A stretch of DNA of 60,013 bases from Russula earlei (taxonomy: Eukaryota > Basidiomycota > Agaricomycetes > Russulales > Russulaceae): positions 1 to 60,013 of the forward strand of contig JAGFNK010000327.1 in assembly GCA_025769875.1 (NCBI GenBank), given 5' to 3'. A model generated the notes under the pieces. The model made no database searches. It was not told where the DNA came from and saw only the letters and a program-made list of their open reading frames with translations. Position 1 is the stretch's first letter, and the number at the start of each line of letters is the position of its first letter. A program made the translations under genes and the position numbers. This document shows, piece after piece, positions 31,427 through 42,049 of this stretch.

Positions 31427-32821
31427 ATGAACACGCTCCCCGATGATGTTCTTGTGGAAATATTCCATTTCTATATGAATGTCTGGGAAATAGGGTCAAG
31501 TGAATGGCATACACTGGTCCATGTCTGTCAAAAATGGCGATATATTGTGTTTGCATCCTCACGTCGCCTCAACCTGCAACTTCTCTACACAGGAAGCAGA
31601 CCTATGTCTGAGATGCTGGACGTCTGGCCAGTCTTGCCCGTGGTTGTAAGTCTCACGACATTTTCATCATACTTCGACCCCTGCTTGGGAAACATAGCTA
31701 CTCCACTCGAGTCGGAGTACCACCATCGCATATGTGCAATCAACTTGTCCGTTATTCCAACTTCACTTTGGGAAAGATTGGCGGCGGCAATGCAGAAACC
31801 ATTCCCAGAGCTGACGCACCTGCACATTTCGGTGGAAGAAACTCCGGTGACGCCCCTTCCAGATTCGTTCCTAGACGGATCAGCCCCACTTCTCCGACAT
31901 CTCGCGTTGGGAAATTGTTCGTTTCCAGGAATCCCGAAACTACTTATGTCTGCGAATCACCTTCTCGTTCTTATCCTTTGGAATATTCCCGATTCCGGTT
32001 ACTTTTCTCCCCAGGCTTTGGTCACCGCCCTGTCGGCCATGTCCAGACTCGAATCCCTTAACCTTAAATTTCGATCCCCTCGATCTCGCCCCGATCCGCC
32101 AAGTCGATCCACACCTCCGCTCATACGCTCTATCCTCTCTGCTCTCACCTACCTTCTGTTCCAAGGCGTTCACGAGTACTTGGAGGACTTACTGGCACAA
32201 ATCGAAGCTCCCCTTCTCAGCACACTCGCGATAACATTCTTCATGGACCTCGACTTTGTCGTTCCACAACTTCACCGGTTGATCAGTCAGGCAGAACGAT
32301 TCAAGACATGCGACAAAGCCTTTGTGGAAACTTCCTATCGTGCAATCCAATTTGGAATTTTCAGAGAAACACCTCAGTCTCCGGAGATCTCCTTGGAAAT
32401 CAGGTGCAGAGAGTTGGATTATCAGCTTTCATCGCTGGCCCAGGTCTGCGGTTCATCCTTGCTCCTCTCCACTTTGGTACAGCTCGACATCGTGGATCAC
32501 TGGCACGTTCTTCCACGTCCACACTCACACAGGATAGATGACATAGAAACCACTCAATGGTTGGAACTCCTGGACCCGTTCACTGCTGTGAAGGATCTGC
32601 GCCTATCCAATAGAGTTGCGCGACATGTCTGCCAAGCCCTGGAAGAGCTCGCGGAAGAAAGAGTAACACAAGTCTTACCCTCGCTGCACAACGTTTTCCT
32701 GAGGAGCCTCCAACCATTGGAATCTGTTCCGAAATTCATTGTGCGATTCGTCGTGGCACGGCAACTTGCTGGCCACCCTGTGACTGTCTACCGTTGGGAA
32801 AATCACGAGAAATTATTGTAG
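31427..32821 (+). CDS. F-box/LRR-type protein (464 aa), single exon
   Basis: Probable SCF substrate receptor of an Agaricomycete-expanded family; substrate unknown. The start at 31427 is chosen because MNTLPDDVLVEIFHFY is the F-box start; an upstream in-frame ATG at 31307 would add 40 residues of no F-box character. The F-box continues with SEWHTLVHVCQKWRYIVFAS. Leucine-rich repeats follow (for example LLRHLALGNCSFPGIPKLL, LILWNIPDSGYFSPQALVTA, LLSTLAITFFMDLDFVVPQL) to the C-terminal VARQLAGHPVTVYRW. No introns, unlike its neighbours. The paralogue at 11.8-13.1 kb on the other strand is broken, which supports this copy being the maintained one. Confidence 0.85.
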   Translation: MNTLPDDVLVEIFHFYMNVWEIGSSEWHTLVHVCQKWRYIVFASSRRLNLQLLYTGSRPMSEMLDVWPVLPVVVSLTTFSSYFDPCLGNIATPLESEYHHRICAINLSVIPTSLWERLAAAMQKPFPELTHLHISVEETPVTPLPDSFLDGSAPLLRHLALGNCSFPGIPKLLMSANHLLVLILWNIPDSGYFSPQALVTALSAMSRLESLNLKFRSPRSRPDPPSRSTPPLIRSILSALTYLLFQGVHEYLEDLLAQIEAPLLSTLAITFFMDLDFVVPQLHRLISQAERFKTCDKAFVETSYRAIQFGIFRETPQSPEISLEIRCRELDYQLSSLAQVCGSSLLLSTLVQLDIVDHWHVLPRPHSHRIDDIETTQWLELLDPFTAVKDLRLSNRVARHVCQALEELAEERVTQVLPSLHNVFLRSLQPLESVPKFIVRFVVARQLAGHPVTVYRWENHEKLL

Positions 32822-33784
32822 CACCCAGGCAGGATTGACGAACTCTTTATGCTTTCATCTCAACCGATGGATACATGTCATGTGGACCGACCAACCCAAA
32901 CTGCGGCCAGATCCCAATTCCGAAGAAATGCAACGTTGTACAGGCATAAATGTGATACTGTCTGGCCCGTTCGCATCAGATCAGCACTGCTATGACCTGT
33001 TTCCTTGACATCCGCATCACCACTAGCCTTTCTTCGCCGATCACCTCATCTGCCCTGACAGGGTATTTTCTGCCTGTTTGTGTTGCAGGCGGAAGTCGGG
33101 GTGTAGCGCGCTCAGGAAAAGATACGTTCAAGTTCGTGGTGCCGATTACTTCACCCGATGCCCAGTAGACACCAAAGGAAAGAGAGGCCGAACAGGACCT
33201 GGCGAGAGGTCGAACGCACAGAGGAAACTGCCTTGAAGCAGGCGATATAAGGGGCACAGGATGAAGTAACTTGTTGTTCACGAAGAGTTGCTATTGGGAT
33301 TAAATACAGGAGAGTACAACGGAAAGCATGAGGTGAAAGGAAGGGGTGCATGAAAGAGAATCGAGACGGCGCGGGATTGAGACAAGGGACAAAGGAGCAA
33401 AGACCCGTCGAGGTCATATGAAAGGTAACGTAACCGGCATACCTATGACATCAGACACTGCTACCCAACCAACCACAAAACCCTAAGAGTTCGAGAGACA
33501 CAGCAAGCGAGGCGCGCCAAGGGCGGAGAGCCTTCGCGTACGTTGGCGCAGAGGTGGAGTGATTGAGGGGCGTGTGAGGGGCGTTTTGAGGAAAAGGATC
33601 GAGGCCGGGGGATGGGAGAATGGAAGGATGAAAGGAGAGTGACAAAGGGAGTGAGGGAGTGAAAGGACGAGGAAGACTCGAAGACGCGAGTGCAAGCGGG
33701 GTATCCGAGGCCGGCCGAATGGGACACTCGACTGTGTGAATGTATGCAGTGCTGCCATATGAACTGGGCGGTTAAATATACCGA
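32822..33784. other. Spacer with degraded minus-strand gene relic
   Basis: Apart from the 3' flank of the F-box gene, about 33080-33760 on the minus strand aligns loosely with the relic at 13440-13990 (including the CATAG/GTATG donor and TATTTAA after the presumed intron), but frames are interrupted. Nothing functional is evident. Confidence 0.35.
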
Positions 33785-34340
33785 CTTGCCCCCGCGATCT
33801 GTGGTGTTCTCTGCTCGTGGCAACTACCGACGATCACGTTGATTGAGATGGAGATGACACAGCTTGACGATAAATGATGGAAGTGGTCTGCTACTTTGAC
33901 CGATCTGAGACGACTTCGCGTGCGCGCTCGCTGGTTCGAATAGCCTAGAAACATAGGTGCACCATCGTGCGACTCCCTTGCATCACCACTTGTGTGTGTG
34001 TAAAGGAGATGAGGTTGAAATCACCCCAATCTGGACATTTGCTGATGGCATTCTACGAACAGCGAACTGGACTCGGCTATATAAAGATAAAGAGCCAGGG
34101 TACCTACTGTCCAGCTGCACTTCCATTCGCTTCTTCATACTTGTGGGTACTGGATACCTACAAGCGAGCCACACTTTGTTTCAAACCGCCACGACTTGCC
34201 GAGTTTCGGTTTAAATCCACGATCGCAATCATTTCGACCATGCGCCCTTCCGCTGTTTTTGCCATTTTCTGTTTCGCCACCAGCATCGCTCCAACATTCG
34301 CAACTCCTCTTGTTTTGTATGCTTACCTCTCCTGTTGCCT
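33785..34340 (+). repeat. Duplicated promoter/leader unit, copy A
   Basis: Starts ATCTGTGGTGTTCTCTGCTC and is near-identical to 43257-43800 across the whole upstream region, TATA box, 5' UTR, signal-peptide exon and first intron. Similarity drops sharply in the second exon. Confidence 0.9.
34078..34086 (+). promoter_or_regulatory. TATA box of small secreted-protein gene A
   Basis: CGGC-TATATAAAG-ATAAAGAG, 154 nt upstream of the ATG; identical context at 43539-43547 in copy B. Confidence 0.65.
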
Positions 34341-34634
34341 GCTGAAGCTGACTTTTACCTCATAGATCTAAGCGCCAAGGGGCAAGTAACGCTGTGATCG
34401 CGGGAGATAAGCACCGCAAACACAAAAAGTAACAAACTCCGCGGTTTCTCACTCACGCGTACGATTACTGAGACGCACACGTTCGTTTTCATATCCAGGC
34501 CAGCTCAAGGAAGTGACAACAACGGAAACAATCAAGGTGGCTCCAAAAAATATCCAGGAGCCCCCGCCGATTCACCTCATGGTTGTGATGGATATTCAAC
34601 TGCCCCCCCTGGTTCACCTAATTATTGTGGTTGA
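34240..34634 (+). CDS. Small secreted protein A (91 aa), no known family
   Basis: Predicted extracellular peptide precursor. Three exons (34240-34316, 34366-34428, 34499-34634), two GT-AG introns, 92 codons. The signal peptide MRPSAVFAIFCFATSIAPTF is followed by ATPLVLSKR with a Kex2-type Lys-Arg, then a basic stretch (GDKHRKHKK) and a Gly/Asn/Pro-rich tail with two cysteines (PHGCDGYST, SPNYCG) ending at TGA. Exon 2 also reads to a TAA four bases past the donor, so intron retention would give a 48-residue form. The stop lies at the edge of the CpG-poor island, so the native 3' end might have been altered. Function unknown; effector or antimicrobial roles would be guesses. Confidence 0.6.
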
Positions 34635-35759
34635 TAGTGATATTTTATTAGGTAAATATAACACTACTGTACCAGGTCAGGTAGTTGGCCACAGGAGACT
34701 TTCTGAACTTTCTAGAGTATTAATGTCTGTGGTGTTGATTTGGGCAGTGAGAACCATGTCCAGTGTTGCCTCAAACAAAAGTTCTTACACTGGCAGTGAT
34801 TGGTTGATGAGTCAGAGGCATCTGATTGCTGCTGAGTTGGCAATCTGACCAATTTAGGAAGATCACTGGAAGACCAAATGCAGTGGCCATACCACAGGTG
34901 ATTCATTCTGGATGCAAATCCTTCAAAACATTGTGTTCCATGTTTTATTTGCCTATCTGCTCTTTCTCAGCCATCATTTCTAATGAGATTTCATTTTCCT
35001 GGCCCACATTACTCAATCCATTTCCACAACCTTTCCTGTTTTGCAGTTTGGACTAGTGCTTCAAAGTCCAATCAAGTTCAGTTTTTCCCATGATTTTGGT
35101 GTGACTGAGACTGACTGGCTACTGGTTTGCACAATCCCTCAAAAACTGGACTGGACTGCAGGTGACCAGTTACATGCAGTTGTTTGCAGTCAATTGACCA
35201 GTTCAGACCAGTCTTGACCCAGGAACAGCCATGCTCGTGCTTGTGTTCTCCCATGCAACATCATTGCCACCACTGTGACCATGCTGCCACTGCCCTCTCT
35301 CTCATGTTACTGCCACTTTCCACCACCACCCTCATTGCATGCACTGTAAGGTGGATCCCCACTGGCTTGGGAATCATGTGGTGTGCTACTTTCACATGCT
35401 CCCTCCCTCCACACATGCTAGGCAAATTCTGACACATGAATCCATAGACCATGATGACACACAACTGAGCTTCCCATGTGCATGAAAATCACACCTTGTC
35501 CCATGAGCATGATCTTCATGCCTTGAGCCATGTACATTTTTTTTTCTCTTTCTTTTGTTTTCACAGATTTCTGATTCATTCCACTCTGCAGGCTGTGTTT
35601 TTGCCTGTTTGTGTTCGTACTGCACCCACCCACTCATGCACCACAGCCCATGTTTGCCATCACCACCATGCCTCCTCCCTCACCATGTCTCACCACCTCC
35701 ACCTGGCACACAACATGTCTTTTACTGTGTGTGTGATTTCATGGGCCACTTTTTTCCAG

Positions 35760-36357
35760 GCTCATTCACAAACTACATCACATGCTCATTTGAGGAGCCC
35801 CAGCTGATCATTGTGATGGACCCATGCATGGACCACCAAGCAATTTGTGAGGTGTCATACATCAACATCCCTATCATTGTGCTCTTGGGTATGCTGCTCA
35901 GGTATGTTGCTGTGGCCATCCCTGTGAGAGAACAACAAGTCATGCTATGCAATTGGCCTCATCTGGTGGCTCCTTGTGCTCAAGGTGCTCTGCCTCCATG
36001 GCACCATCCCCTGCACCCCTGATGGCTGGAATGTCATGGTCAACATGTTCTTCTATCATCCTGAAGAGGTCAAGAAGCAGCAATGGGAGGAGGTGCAAGC
36101 CAAGGCTGCTGCCACTGGTGAGGGCAATGCCCCACCTGTTGCTGAGTGGGACATCCCTTCAGTGCCAGTTGGTGGTGGCATCAACCTTGCACTTGCAACT
36201 CAAGATGGTAAGTAACAGATATGAGTGTGGCAAGGGGCATCTCACTTATCTATCACCACATAGGTGCTATCAATTGTGCTGCAGAGCCACCAGGTGGCAA
36301 TGACTGGGTGGTGGAGCCTGCTGCTGCAACAGGATGGGATGCAGCACCAGCAGCTTT
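35760..36357 (+). pseudogene. RPS0: Captured fragment of 40S ribosomal protein S0 (RPSA/uS2)
   Basis: The C-terminal two-thirds of a ribosomal protein S0 gene lie inside the repeat island. Recognisable blocks: [96 protein letters not shown] and AEWDIP. An intron with intact splice sites (36208-36263, GTAAGT...CATAG) is kept, and an AG acceptor precedes the first block at 35759, so this is a DNA-level capture, not a retrocopy. A frameshift (about 35940-35950) and loss of the N-terminal part make it non-functional. Conserved Arg, Thr and Ala codons have become Cys, His, Gln, Met and Val exactly as CpG decay predicts. Confidence 0.85.
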
Positions 36358-36720
36358 GGATTATTGCTGTTTTCAGTGCACTTGGTGGAGCTTGAATTCC
36401 ACCCAAATTGGCACAGAAACCCCCTCAAACATGTGGGATGAATTTCTCCCTCAAAACAGCTTCAATTCATATGAAACTTATTGTCCCTGAATTGCCTTGA
36501 ATGAGGGCCAGGCAGCCCCATTGTTTTCATGAGATTCAAGTGAGAATTGGTGGAGCTGGACTCAAGCCACCTCCACATGTGTATTAGATGAATTACAACT
36601 CAAAATTGTTTTTGACTCAAGTGTTGTGGTGTGCAATGTTGTTTCCAGTGCAATCAGAGTCATGGCCAGCCACTCATCGCCCCTCTTGCCTCTCCATTCT
36701 GACCATCCTTTGCCCTCATT
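36357..36720 (+). repeat. Inverted repeat arm 1 (~360 bp)
   Basis: Matches the reverse complement of 40530-40955 closely (for example CCCCCTCAAACATGTGGGAT and CCACCTCCACATGTGTATTA). The other arm carries an extra ~65 bp block in the middle. Confidence 0.85.
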
Positions 36721-37180
36721 CCCACCATGCCCACTGTCTCAGCCGCATCAGTCGTGCTGCCCCCTTCCAACTCATGTTTGGCCCTCCACACCCACAGTTG
36801 CAGCTGCTCCTTCCATCATGCTGATTCCAGACCACTATTATGACCAGGATATCAAACTCTTCATGGACTCCTCATCAAGTCTCCATATGTGCAACCAGGA
36901 AGACATCTTCAAGCACTACTGGGTCTTCAAAGCATTATGCACTCCTCTCATACAAGCAGGCCAGCTGTCCCACAAAGACTACAACAAGCTGTTTTGGTCA
37001 GGACTCCACCTGGATGATTGCAAGATGATCCCACAACAACTCAGCCCCTGGCATATGGATGAGCAACAAAGAATATTACAAACATCAAGAGGTATTGTGA
37101 CATTCAGTGGGAATGTGAACTTGGTTCTCATGACAAAGATGAAAATGAATATAATTACATCTACCCCACACCCACACTAG
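36626..37180 (+). pseudogene. Gag-like fragment of an LTR retrotransposon
   Basis: The frame contains an acidic/aromatic block, NQEDIFKHYWVFKALCTPLI, then KLFWSGLHLDDCKMIPQQL, the HYR-x-F...FWRGFHPDDR-like core of Agaricomycete retrotransposon gag proteins. It is followed (37190-37900) by a low-complexity Ser/Thr/Pro/Val linker usual after such gag domains. The linker is then broken by an LTR-like unit. No protease, RT or integrase follows in frame, and CpG loss suggests age. Confidence 0.55.
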
Positions 37181-37905
37181 CTCCTGCCATTGTCCCTGCA
37201 TTGCCCATCATTGCCTTCACATTGCCCACTCCCATTGTCCCTGTGGCTCCCACCTCATCCACCATTCCTGTCACCTCATTCACTGCTGCCATCTTCAACT
37301 CACCAGCTGTCCTTGCTTCAGCCCCACCTGCCCTTGCTGTCCCAGCATTGCCCACTGTCACCATTGCTGCCGCCTTAGTCTCATCCACAGCTGCCACTGC
37401 CCCAGTCGTCTCAGCATTGCCCACCACTCCCATCACTCCCACTGTCCCCATCTCTGTGGTCTCAACCCCACCTGTCTCAGTCGCAGCTTCATCTGCCACC
37501 CCCACCTTTGTCTCATCCACTCCTACACCCTCAGTCATCTCATTTCCCTCAGCCTCATCCATCGCCTCATCCACCACCACAGTAGTCTCAGTTGTGCCAG
37601 CTGCCAACTTCACATCAGCCTCCATTGTAGCCTTGCCCACAACTCGTCAGTTCAGCCCAGCCTGCAGTATTGCCAGCATTGCCAGCCGCTGCCATCTCTG
37701 CCATGCCCTCAGCCACAGTCGTCTCAGTCCCAGCTGCCTACATTGCTACCACCACTTTGTCCTTGCTGTCTGCCATCTCCCTTCCTGCCACTGCACTCTC
37801 CACCATCACCTCTGCTCTGTCTGTCTTTGCCATCACCCTAGTTCTGTCCACCACTGCCTCCTTGGTCTCTGTCAAGACTCACTGTTGAACAATCCAGTTC
37901 AAGAG

Positions 37906-38731
37906 TGAGATAGGAGTTTGGAGACAAGTCAACTGAGTTCGAGGACAAAATTGGCAAAGAGCATGGTTTAAACAAGTAGCAAGTACCAGAGAGGGACTGG
38001 TACTGGCTGTGAGAGATGATCTTGGAAGGAGAGGGCCAGGATTGTACTAGATAAGGCAGTCACAAAGGAGTATCCTCAGTAATGGAGTGCCACAAATCAA
38101 ATGGACAGTCTGAAGACTGTCCACTACTTTATTGAGCTCTTATATACCACAAGGGAACTGCTAAATAGGGAACAAGTCATAACCTTGTTATCAAGCACAC
38201 TAGATGGATGAACAAGAAGTTGGGGTATGCTTAGTGAGCATGCTCAGTCATGCAGTAAGCTGCTGAGTAAGAAGGCCCATAATGATGAGTAAGGGCCTTT
38301 AGAGTCCACAGTGTTCACTGCTTAGTGCATGTGCAAAGCATCTGATTCATTTACTGTTAGTTAGTTTAGGGCTGGTCATTTGGGGATGGGGTATCTGTCA
38401 GTGGAATAGTGTTGCCTATAAGGCCCCTTATATAGTTCTATTAGGGTCCTTAGAGTTGACCCTAATACTTCTATTAAGGTCCTTAGTATTGCCTTATAGT
38501 TTGTTCTAAGGTTATTAGAGTTAGTCTAATAATGTGTTATAGGGCCTATAGTATCTTCATTAGTGTCTATTGTAGAGCACTTTGGGTTGTCCTAAAGGGT
38601 CCTTAGGAAGCCTATAATACTGTCTTATACTGCTAGAAGGGTTGCCACTAAGTAGGGCTTGCTGTATGTTGATTGTGCCTAGAATCAATTGTGCAACAAT
38701 GCATACATGATATTATGGACACCTCTACTCA
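37906..38731 (-). repeat. LTR-like unit 3 (826 bp), minus orientation
   Basis: Read on the minus strand it begins TGAGTAGAGG directly after a purine tract (AGCAAAAGGGG), as a 3' LTR follows its polypurine tract, and ends ...CTATCTCA, giving TGAG/CTCA inverted ends. A TATA box (GGTATATAAGAG, plus 38139-38150) and a downstream hairpin fit a promoter/R region. No clear target duplication, so boundaries are tentative. Confidence 0.45.
38102..38123. repeat. Perfect 10-bp-stem palindrome in the LTR-like unit
   Basis: TGGACAGTCT-GA-AGACTGTCCA. As RNA it would form a tight hairpin just downstream of the presumed transcription start of the minus-strand LTR. Confidence 0.8.
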
Positions 38732-39245
38732 CCCCTTTTGCTCATGTGAACAGGGTGGCATCATAGAGGCTGGATTTCCTCTAATAAGGAAGAGTCCTTC
38801 AAGGGCCCTCTCCAGGAAATGGTTCATGACAGTCTCACCCTCAGTCTTCATCTCAGCACCCGCCACATCAGTCTCAGTTTTGTGCAACACCAGCATTGCA
38901 GCACCATCGCCACCCCATGCCACCAGCTCTAACCCAGAAGACCAAGAAGGCCCCAGCCATGAACTTAGCCACAACATGCCACAACAGGAGCAGAAGCTGC
39001 CACCACACCACCACTGCAGGAGAAGCAGCCACCAATGCCAACAGCACACTGCATGCTGCCTCCCACATTGCCTCCCTGTTGTTTGTGCGCTCTTGCCCAC
39101 ATCTGCTGCCAACACCTGCAGTGGAGATGACCCTGCCACCACCATCACAAGATGAGAAATGCCACCCCTGTGCAAGCCACCCCATGTATCCTCCTTCTCA
39201 AGTCCTCACCACCTATGTCTCTATCTACAAACTCATGCTTGCAGC

Positions 39246-39840
39246 TGTCATAATCTACCCCCTTGTTGGTTCAGTCACTAACCACTTCTGTCCTTGTTCT
39301 CTTCTGTCACCCTCATCTCTTTGGTTACCATTTCATCCCTTGATATTGATTGACAGCTGTCACTTTACCTTCTTATGTTTTATCTGTTGATTGATCCCCT
39401 TTTGCCATTGGCTTACCTTTTATCTATTGTTCCGCATACAGTACTGTACAGCCTCACTAGATACAGTATTTAAGTGCCTGTAGAAGATGGGGAATGCCCC
39501 AAGCTTAGCTTTGTCCCATTTCCTGTCACATCCCTTGTCCTGTATACTCTCTCAATCACAACTTGCTTGTGCTGGCTTACACTCTGCCTGACTTGAGCAC
39601 ACCTCAAGGGACCTTTGTGTTCCTCTTCCTCCTCTGCTTCTCTCTCATCATCCTCCTCTTCTGTGAAACAAGAAGATCAACTCTGTCTGTGGGCTAAGTC
39701 ATTGTCTGACTTAGTCTTGAGACACTAAACCCTTGATCTGGTCTCTTTGAGCTGGCCCCACTGAACCCTTGAACCAAGTCACAGGGACTTGGCCCCACTG
39801 AACCCTGAGCTAATGCTCCAATGGCTGTGATGCCATAACA
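39246..39840 (+). repeat. Solo LTR 1 (595 bp)
   Basis: Starts TGTCATAATC and ends GCCATAACA (inverted TGT..ACA ends), with a TATA-like AGTATTTAAG inside. The flanking five-mers are GCAGC (39241-39245) and GTGGC (39841-39845), each one CpG-decay step away from GCGGC, consistent with an originally identical 5-bp target duplication. Confidence 0.7.
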
Positions 39841-40532
39841 GTGGCCTACACCTCCACTCCTCATCCACGCCTGCTGCCACCACCTGCAATGAAGATGATC
39901 ACACCACCGCTGCCACAAGACAACACCACCACCATGCAGCTGCCATCTTGTCACTGCTGCCCTCATCTCCATCGCCTCCATTTTCCCATCGCCCTCACCT
40001 CCTCCATCTTTGCCATCACCAATCACTGCATTCATGTCTTCCACAGCACAAGCAGCCACAACTGCCACCTCAATTCAGACGCAAAAGGCTCAAAACACTC
40101 GCATTCAGACACTTGACCAAGGATGGTCAAAGTTTCAAGCCCCTGGGAGGTGTAAGGTAGCCATATGGCTGGCCACAGAATGACATGTGGAAATGTGATA
40201 TGACATGATGCCGCCTCCCTCTCATTCCAGGCTGTCCACCGACTGCACACCACAAGCCGCCTCATGTGTGACATTGAGACCTTGATTGCATTGCCAAGCC
40301 CTTGCCACTGACCACACACACACAACATGCCCCACACATGTGACACATTTGCATCTCAAGCCTTTCATGACTGCCTCAACTGTCTCAACCAGTCTTGATT
40401 CTCTTTCATGCCTTTCATCTCTAGTACCTCTCTCCTGTATATAAAAACACACTAGCTACTCTGTAGTAAAAAGAGTTCAGAATAGGACCCCTCTTTGCAA
40501 CCCACTCCTCTCTGTCTGTGAAAAACAAGAAG

Positions 40533-40955
40533 GATGGGCAGAATGGAGAGGTGAGAGGGGTGATGAGTGGCTGGCCACAACTCCAATTGCACTGGAAACA
40601 ACATTGCACACCACAACACTTAAGTCAAAAACACCATGGGGCTGCCTCAAGATAGCCCATGGGTACAACATGAGGGAAAAATAATAGATATAGACCACAA
40701 TTTTGAGTTGTAATTCATCTAATACACATGTGGAGGTGGCTTGAGTCCAGCTCCACCAATTCTCACTCAAATCTCATGAAAACAATGGGGCTGCCTAGCC
40801 CTCATTCAGGTGATTCAGGGACAATAAGTTTCATATGAATTCAATTGAAGCTGTTTTGAGGGAGATATTCATCCCACATGTTTGAGGGGGTTTCTGCGCC
40901 GATTTGGGTGGAATTTAAGCTCTGCCAAGTGCACTGAAAATGGCAATAATACAAT
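40533..40955 (-). repeat. Inverted repeat arm 2 (~420 bp)
   Basis: Reverse-complement partner of 36357-36720, about 3.8 kb away. One site reads GCTG in arm 1 and GCCA in arm 2 (same strand sense), the two possible decay products of GCCG. Just left of it lies a separate LTR-like promoter end (CTGTATATAAAAACAC at ~40435-40450). Confidence 0.8.
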
Positions 40956-41530
40956 GAAAATGTACAAAACATTTGAACAGTTTTTTGGGTCACTGTACCA
41001 TACTTGTATGGCCTGTACATGGCATGAATTCAAACACTCATGCCAGTTTTTGATATCTACTGTGACTTGTAGCCACACTGTCACACCTCCCTCATGTCCT
41101 CCTTCCTTCCTCTTCATCCCCCTCCTCCAACTGCCCCCACTCTTTTCCTTTTGTCTTCCTCCTTCACACTTGTGCTCTCTCTTCAATGTCATCACAGCCA
41201 CATTCCCTACTCTACATCCAGGAACAGCGATGGTACCTCAGCTTGATCCCCTCCAACATCACCCACCTTGCCACCTATGCCCCTCTTCATTGGTGTTGGA
41301 GTTGGAGCTCAGCTCCTCCAAGCATCAGCCTACAGCACAATGCCATCACTGTTCAGCTGCATCTCATGCCCCTTGTCTCTTTGTCTGCCCCATGCTCTTC
41401 ACCTTTTCATCATTATGCTCTTGTCCATCATCAACTCCCTTTCGTCCCACTCTCACCCCTTTCATCATCATCTCTCAAGCATCATCCTTGCCCCACCACA
41501 TGTCTACACATGGACCCACATGATGCATTC

Positions 41531-42045
41531 TGTTAGGATTTGACTTGTGTTCATGATTGACTGTTTACCTATGTTTGCTTACTCTTTTCTGCTTACTGAT
41601 TAACTGACTGATGCTTTGTTATTGCTGACTGATTGAGTGACTAATGCTTAGTGATTGCTTACTGATTTGATGACAGATACAGTTCTACAAAAGGGTGACT
41701 CATGCATGAGTCATTACTGATACTTTTGAATTTCAGTTCTCATTATTGGATAGCAGTGGGTCTCAGCTATGTGTTCCCCAAGTTTTGTACAAATCAGATC
41801 AGCCAAAGCCATTATGGAGATATAGTATCAATACTCTGGTGTATAAAGAGTTGAGCCTTATACTCAACTTACTCTCTGAATCATAACAGATTCTCTCTCT
41901 CTAAAGAAATTGCTGCTCAAGCAATAAGAGGCCCCTCTCCTCTCTTCCATCTATTCTTACCAGCAATAATATTAAAGGTGTTGAAGTCTAGTGCTTGAAC
42001 TATATCAAGCAACTCTATTGCTAGAGCAGAAATCAAGATTGAACA
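41531..42045 (+). repeat. Solo LTR 2 (515 bp) with perfect 5-bp target duplication
   Basis: TGTTAGGATT...AGATTGAACA has TGTT/AACA inverted ends and is flanked by CATTC on both sides (41526-41530 and 42046-42050). A TATA-like GTGTATAAAGAG occurs around 41820-41832. No internal retroelement sequence remains, so it arose by LTR-LTR recombination. Confidence 0.85.
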
Positions 42046-42049
42046 CATT

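Noticed and set aside
33930..33945. GGTTCGAAT resembling a tRNA B box (also near 43390)
   Set aside because: Flanks do not pair as a T stem and no A box or acceptor stem is present; part of the duplicated promoter.
35555..36022. 155-codon ORF apparently encoding a novel protein
   Set aside because: It is the RPS0 pseudogene read with one frame error plus upstream intron-like sequence.
37201..37908. 235-codon Pro/Ser/Thr/Val-rich ORF as a cell-wall protein
   Set aside because: No signal peptide; follows a gag-like domain in a CpG-poor repeat island and runs into an LTR-like unit, so better explained as retroelement linker.
38834..38838. CTCAC five-mer matching CTCAC at 37878 as a target duplication of the LTR-like unit
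   Set aside because: The implied element would not end in CA; match of five common bases is likely chance.
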